Origin: Ferruginibacter sp.
GTDB lineage: Bacteria; Bacteroidota; Bacteroidia; Chitinophagales; Chitinophagaceae
DNA length: 64,000 nt
Assembly: GCA_013141115.1 (NCBI GenBank)
Contig: JABFRP010000002.1
Span: 1,104,647 to 1,168,646 of the forward strand
Direction: 5' to 3'
Shown here: in pieces, positions 60,296 through 64,000 of the stretch
Numbering within the stretch: the first letter of the stretch is position 1
How the letters are laid out: each line of letters opens with the position of its first letter
The notes under the pieces: generated by a model
What the model saw: only the letters and a program-made list of their open reading frames with translations
Databases searched by the model: none
What the model was told of the DNA's origin: nothing
Program-made: the position numbers and the translations under genes

Positions 60296-60994
60296 TTAAG
60301 CAGCAACTGTTTTATCGGTTGAAGGCTCATCTTTTAACAGCATTTCGCCTTTTACAAGCCACGATGTACCAAATGCCAGTAATGCAACCCACTCCAGCCA
60401 AAAGATGGGCTTGTATTTTATTAAGCTAACCAGTTGCCTTCCAAAAATTCCATATAAAGCAATCAGCAGCACACAAACAATAATTACAATGGCGCAGGTT
60501 CTGTAAATTTTATTACGTAGTATTTTTCTTTCTGTTTTTACACCTTTGCTTTTGGTAAAAAAGAAAAAGGAAATAAATGCCAGCAGAATAAAAAAGATAG
60601 TAGCACATACATAGTGAACAATTCGCCTGGTATCATTATCCGGTAGTTGTAAAATGGCACAGCTATCCGTACTGTTATTATTGGTTGGAAAAAAAGCTAT
60701 TCCTAAAGCAAATAAACCAGCCAGTGTAGTAAGAATATTATCTTTATTATCGCCGGGATAACCTTTATACGAAATTAAAAAAAGTGCCACTGCACACAGT
60801 GTGCCTACAAATACATTTCCGGTAACGGTGTAATAATAATGGCTGATTGAATCCTGCACTTTATGGCAATTGGAAAAAATTAAATTACCGGTAATTATGG
60901 CTGCAGGTAGTAAAATACCCAGCCAGCCAATCGCTTTTCTTAATGTATTGAAAGAAATAAGCCGGGGATCTTCTTTTATTATTTCAACAGGCAT
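60296..60994 (-). CDS. Polytopic membrane protein (DUF998-like)
   Basis: A 232-residue protein with about six membrane helices. The SISHYYYTVTGNVFVGTLCAVALFLISYKGYPG segment in the first half resembles DUF998/Frag1-type proteins. The C-terminal helices (IVIIVCVLLIALYGIFG, IFWLEWVALLAFGTSWLV) end in a polar tail. No function is known. Single gene with its own terminator. Confidence 0.6.
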   Translation of the reverse strand: MPVEIIKEDPRLISFNTLRKAIGWLGILLPAAIITGNLIFSNCHKVQDSISHYYYTVTGNVFVGTLCAVALFLISYKGYPGDNKDNILTTLAGLFALGIAFFPTNNNSTDSCAILQLPDNDTRRIVHYVCATIFFILLAFISFFFFTKSKGVKTERKILRNKIYRTCAIVIIVCVLLIALYGIFGRQLVSLIKYKPIFWLEWVALLAFGTSWLVKGEMLLKDEPSTDKTVAA

Positions 60995-61250
60995 AGTATA
61001 TAAAGTTTAAGGTTACTGGTTACTGCTGCATTTAATACAATTCTCTTTTTATGCTACAAACAACTTAGATATGCATAAACATAAATATATAAAATTGGGT
61101 GTAATATTACTAATAATTTATAGCTGATTTTTTTACAAAAATTTACCGTTGCATTAAATACCTGATAACATCATACAGACAGGGTTTGGAAGCGTAGGAA
61201 CAACCCAGGCTCTTTTGCAAGGTTGTTTTTTGTGCGTCGGCTGATTATGA

Positions 61251-62147
61251 TTAATTAAGGTTTCTGTATTCATAGGGTGTCATACCAGTTTTTTGTTTGA
61301 ATAGTCGGGTAAAATGTTGGGGGTATTTAAACCCTAATTCATACGCTACTTCGCTTATAGATTTTTCGACATTATAAATCCGTTCTTTGGCAACATTAAT
61401 TACTTTGGCTTGTATGTATTCCTGTGCTGATTGTCCGGTTTCTTTTTTTATCAAATCGCCAAAATAACCGGCTGATAAATTCATTTCCTTTGCACAATCG
61501 GCTACCGATGGCAACCCTATAGTTTGGGGTTTGTCTGTTTGAAAATAATTACTCAATAACGTTTCAAATTTTTCCAAAATGCCCTGATGTACTTTATCAC
61601 GGGTAATAAATTGCCGGTCGTAAAAACGAATACAGTAGTTCAATAATAATTCAATGTTATCTACCAGTAACTTTTTGCTGTGTTTATCAATAGCATGTTC
61701 CAATTCATATTCAATTTTTGAAAAACAGTCTAACACAATACGCTTTTCCCTTTCTGAAAGATGCAATGCTTCATTAGATTGATAGCCAAAAAAACTGTAC
61801 TCCTGAATTTGTTTGCCCAATGGCGTTCCATGTATTAAGTCGGCATGAAACACCAATGCATGACCCTTTGGCTGGTAAGCTTCTCCAGGATTATCAACAC
61901 TAATCACCTGACCCGGAGCAATAAACACCAGTGTACCTTCCTGATAATCGTAAGTGTGCCGTCCATAGCGCAGGTTTCCACATTGTACTTCTTTTAAAAA
62001 AACGGTGTAAAATCCAAAATACATATTGGAGGCTTTTCTTGGGTTTGCCTTCTGCAAATCAATTACACTAACAAGCGGGTGCAATGTTTCATTGTTATTA
62101 AAAACATTGTAATCGTTCACCATTTCAAATCGCCGTATGTTATCCAT
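61251..62147 (-). CDS. AraC family transcriptional regulator
   Basis: A 298-residue regulator. The N-terminal half (about 20-190) is a cupin-like AraC binding domain (YQEGTLVFIAPGQVISVD). The C-terminal 100 residues hold two helix-turn-helix units (VADCAKEMNLSAGYFGDLIKKETGQSAQEYIQAK and ISEVAYELGFKYPQHFTRLFKQKTGMTPYEYR). It is divergent from the operon at 62318, so it probably controls that operon and itself. Confidence 0.94.
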   Translation of the reverse strand: MDNIRRFEMVNDYNVFNNNETLHPLVSVIDLQKANPRKASNMYFGFYTVFLKEVQCGNLRYGRHTYDYQEGTLVFIAPGQVISVDNPGEAYQPKGHALVFHADLIHGTPLGKQIQEYSFFGYQSNEALHLSEREKRIVLDCFSKIEYELEHAIDKHSKKLLVDNIELLLNYCIRFYDRQFITRDKVHQGILEKFETLLSNYFQTDKPQTIGLPSVADCAKEMNLSAGYFGDLIKKETGQSAQEYIQAKVINVAKERIYNVEKSISEVAYELGFKYPQHFTRLFKQKTGMTPYEYRNLN

Positions 62148-62317
62148 TGAAATAATTTTAATAATCTAAAATTACCACCTTGTTTCCAGTTTACACAAGG
62201 GCAATGAAGTAATAAGCAATATTGGTAAGAGAATCAGCAATCTGTATAACATATAAAATGAGTAAACTGGCGACCTTTACCATGAAATATTTTACCAATA
62301 CTTTAAAAACAAATAAC

Positions 62318-62761
62318 ATGAAAAGAATAATTCTTCCTCTTATGATGCTTTTGCTCTGTGTTGAAAGTTTCGCCCAAAATGCTATCGAAGAAGGAGTTAA
62401 AACCCTTTCCAAACAAAAATGGCAATGGATGGCAGATAAAAATGTAGATTCCTTAAATCTACTATTTGATGACAAATCAATGTTTGTACACATGGGAGGA
62501 AGCTGGGGAAAAACACAGGAACTTAATGTAATTAAAGGCGGCGGCATTCATTATAAAAAAGCAGAGGTCTATTCGGTTATTATAAACATTATTGGCAATA
62601 CAGCTATACTCTTAAACGATATTGATTTGATTGCAGTTGTAGGTGGAAACGAAGTAACCAATCCTTTTATGGTAACGGAAGTATATGTAAAGGAAAATGG
62701 TAAATGGAAAATGGGTTCTCTCACTTTTTCAAAACTTTCAAGACCTGTTAAAATTAAATAA
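62318..62761 (+). CDS. Exported NTF2-like protein (DUF4440)
   Basis: From the ATG at 62318 the protein has 147 residues; upstream frames lack a signal peptide. The signal peptide is MKRIILPLMMLLLCVESFAQ. The domain matches SnoaL/DUF4440: EEGVKTLSKQKWQWMADKNVDSLNLLFDDKSMFVHMGGSWGKTQEL and the late VTEVYVKENGKWKMGSLTFSKL. First gene of a plus-strand operon facing the AraC gene; the next gene begins two bases after its stop. Confidence 0.8.
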   Translation: MKRIILPLMMLLLCVESFAQNAIEEGVKTLSKQKWQWMADKNVDSLNLLFDDKSMFVHMGGSWGKTQELNVIKGGGIHYKKAEVYSVIINIIGNTAILLNDIDLIAVVGGNEVTNPFMVTEVYVKENGKWKMGSLTFSKLSRPVKIK

Positions 62762-62763
62762 TT

Positions 62764-63858
62764 ATGAAAATACTTAGTCTAAAAAAAATCAAACAATCTA
62801 CAGCTCTTGTGATTATTGCAATTACAATTTCGCAATTCTTCACGGCTTGTACATCTACCAAACAAACTATGGGCAACACACCAATAACAATTCAGCAGCA
62901 GGGCAGTTTTTCTGCTGGCGGTACAGTTAAAAAAAGTGAAGGAACTTTCGATGCCTTAAAACCTTGGCATGAACAACAAGGCGGACAAACAAGGCACGGT
63001 GACCATGCCGATGTTTTTTTTCAAATTCCGGTAAATTCCAAACGCAACGCAATGGTCTTTCTGCATGGATACGGTCAGAGCCGCCGTAGCTGGCAAACTA
63101 CTGCTGATGGCAGACAAGGCTTTGCCGATATTTTTTTACGGAATGGCTATGGTGTTTATTTGGTTGACCAACCCGGTCGTGGCGCTGCCGGGCAAGTTTC
63201 CAGTCCCGGTCAAATTACTGCAACACCAGATGACCAAACTTGGTTTACACAGTTTCGCATTGGTCTATATCCAAACTTTAATGAAGGTGTTCAGTTTCCA
63301 AAGGACAGTTTATCAATGGATAATTTTTTTCGTATGATGACTCCCAATACAGGAACAGTAAGTGAAGAAACGATAGTAAATGCAATGTCTGCTGTGTTAG
63401 ATAAATCAGGCGCTGGAATTTTGTTTACACATTCGGCAGGTGGTGTACCAGGTTGGAAAACGGCTATTAAAAATAGTAATGTAAAAGCGGTTATTGCAAT
63501 TGAGCCAGGCGGCTTTGCTTTTCCCGAAGGAGAAGTACCAGCAGATAATCGTGGTGGAAAAGGCATACCCTTAGAAGAGTTTAAGAAGCTAACAAAAATC
63601 CCTATCGTTGTTTATTTTGGCGACTATATTCCAAAAGAAGAAACCAAAGCCAGTTCGCTAAACTTTTGGCGTAATGTGCTTGCTACTGCCCGGCAATGGG
63701 CTAAGGTAGTGAATGCTCACGGTGGAGATGCTACTATAGTTTACTTACCTGAAATAGGAATAAAGGGCAATACACATTTTATCATGTCCGATTTAAACAA
63801 TGTTGAAATAGCCAATTTGATTGCAAAATGGTTAAAAGAAAAAGGATTGGATAAATAA
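62764..63858 (+). CDS. Alpha/beta-hydrolase lipoprotein
   Basis: A 364-residue lipoprotein (lipobox FFTAC, C29). The hydrolase fold carries the oxyanion HGYGQSRRSW, the nucleophile elbow THSAGG with the catalytic Ser, an acid candidate in YFGDYIP, and the catalytic His in KGNTHFI near the end. An esterase-like enzyme at the cell surface or periplasm. The preceding gene ends two bases away, the next starts 21 bases on, so all three are in one operon under the AraC regulator. Confidence 0.87.
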   Translation: MKILSLKKIKQSTALVIIAITISQFFTACTSTKQTMGNTPITIQQQGSFSAGGTVKKSEGTFDALKPWHEQQGGQTRHGDHADVFFQIPVNSKRNAMVFLHGYGQSRRSWQTTADGRQGFADIFLRNGYGVYLVDQPGRGAAGQVSSPGQITATPDDQTWFTQFRIGLYPNFNEGVQFPKDSLSMDNFFRMMTPNTGTVSEETIVNAMSAVLDKSGAGILFTHSAGGVPGWKTAIKNSNVKAVIAIEPGGFAFPEGEVPADNRGGKGIPLEEFKKLTKIPIVVYFGDYIPKEETKASSLNFWRNVLATARQWAKVVNAHGGDATIVYLPEIGIKGNTHFIMSDLNNVEIANLIAKWLKEKGLDK

Positions 63859-63879
63859 TATTAATCAAAAAACCAAAGC

Positions 63880-64000
63880 ATGAAAAAAATGAAAGCATAT
63901 GTTTTAACTGCAGTGATATTTTGTATTTCATTCTTTTCAAGTCATTCTAATGCACAACAAATGACAAGTGATAATAAAAGTTTAAATGACAAAGAGAAAA
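63880..64000 (+). CDS. Exported protein, N-terminal fragment (partial)
   Basis: Only the first 40 residues are in the window, a signal peptide (MKKMKAYVLTAVIFCISFFSSHSNAQQ) and the start of a mature part (MTSDNKSLNDKEK). It is cut by the right edge. In comparable operons, a carboxymuconolactone decarboxylase-like protein often occupies this place, but there is not enough here to say. The start follows the hydrolase stop by 21 bases. Confidence 0.6.
   Translation, partial: MKKMKAYVLTAVIFCISFFSSHSNAQQMTSDNKSLNDKEK

Noticed and set aside
61199..61231. Hairpin AACAACC...GGTTGTT with T-run on the plus strand
   Set aside because: A seven-bp stem with a 15-base loop and no plus-strand gene upstream; too weak to call a terminator.

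Overview
The window is from a Bacteroidota genome, most likely the family Chitinophagaceae (Ferruginibacter/Niastella-like). Evidence for this: a SusC/SusD pair with an ECF sigma and FecR, several proteins with type IX secretion (T9SS) C-terminal sorting domains, a DUF5606 protein, Bacteroidota promoters (TTG, about 20 bases, TAnnTTTG), AT-rich spacers, no Shine-Dalgarno preference, and several TTG starts. It reads as ordinary chromosome. I see no rRNA, tRNA, CRISPR array, prophage or insertion sequence.

Layout. 1-3.3 kb: the N-terminal part of an outer-membrane receptor cut by the window edge, a DUF5606 protein and an M3 peptidase. 3.3-13.5 kb (all minus): a complete polysaccharide-utilisation locus, ECF sigma, FecR, SusC, SusD, a LamG lipoprotein, a GH144-type (endo-beta-1,2-glucanase family) lipoprotein and a glycerophosphodiester phosphodiesterase lipoprotein. 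The last two suggest a phosphoglycerol-decorated beta-1,2-glucan as substrate. 13.8-23 kb: a secreted TPR/Ppx-fold protein, a Fur-family regulator, SCO1 and MerC divergent to each other, small membrane and effector-binding proteins, a GH25 lysozyme and an M1 peptidase with a T9SS tail. 23-28.8 kb (plus): a lytic transglycosylase, a signal-peptidase-I homologue lacking its Ser/Lys dyad, a radical SAM/SPASM protein, an AI-2E family transporter, a MarR regulator and a GHL10-type hydrolase whose frame runs through its own terminator.

28.7-40.1 kb (all minus): a run of twelve genes. A LytTR response regulator and a TPR histidine kinase are followed by ten exported or membrane-anchored proteins, most unrecognised (lipoproteins, an LGFP-repeat protein, an HMA-like coiled-coil protein, a 569-residue protein, a C1q-like protein, a T9SS protein). 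A LytTR-like pair of direct repeats 21 bases apart lies before the first exported gene. This is the best candidate for an undescribed system.

40.3-54 kb: a DegT/StrS aminotransferase, rpoN (sigma-54), a PAP2-like membrane protein, an L,D-transpeptidase-like protein, a second ECF sigma overlapping an inner-membrane/beta-barrel fusion, an 870-base gap with paired TGGCAC motifs, a coiled-coil membrane protein, an MBL-fold hydrolase, a DUF985 cupin, a histone-H1-like/SWIB protein and lpxD. 54-64 kb: formate-tetrahydrofolate ligase, a PepSY-like protein, an LRR protein overlapping a CPBP protease, an outer-membrane barrel, and an AraC regulator divergent from an NTF2-like protein, an alpha/beta-hydrolase lipoprotein and a third exported gene cut by the right edge.
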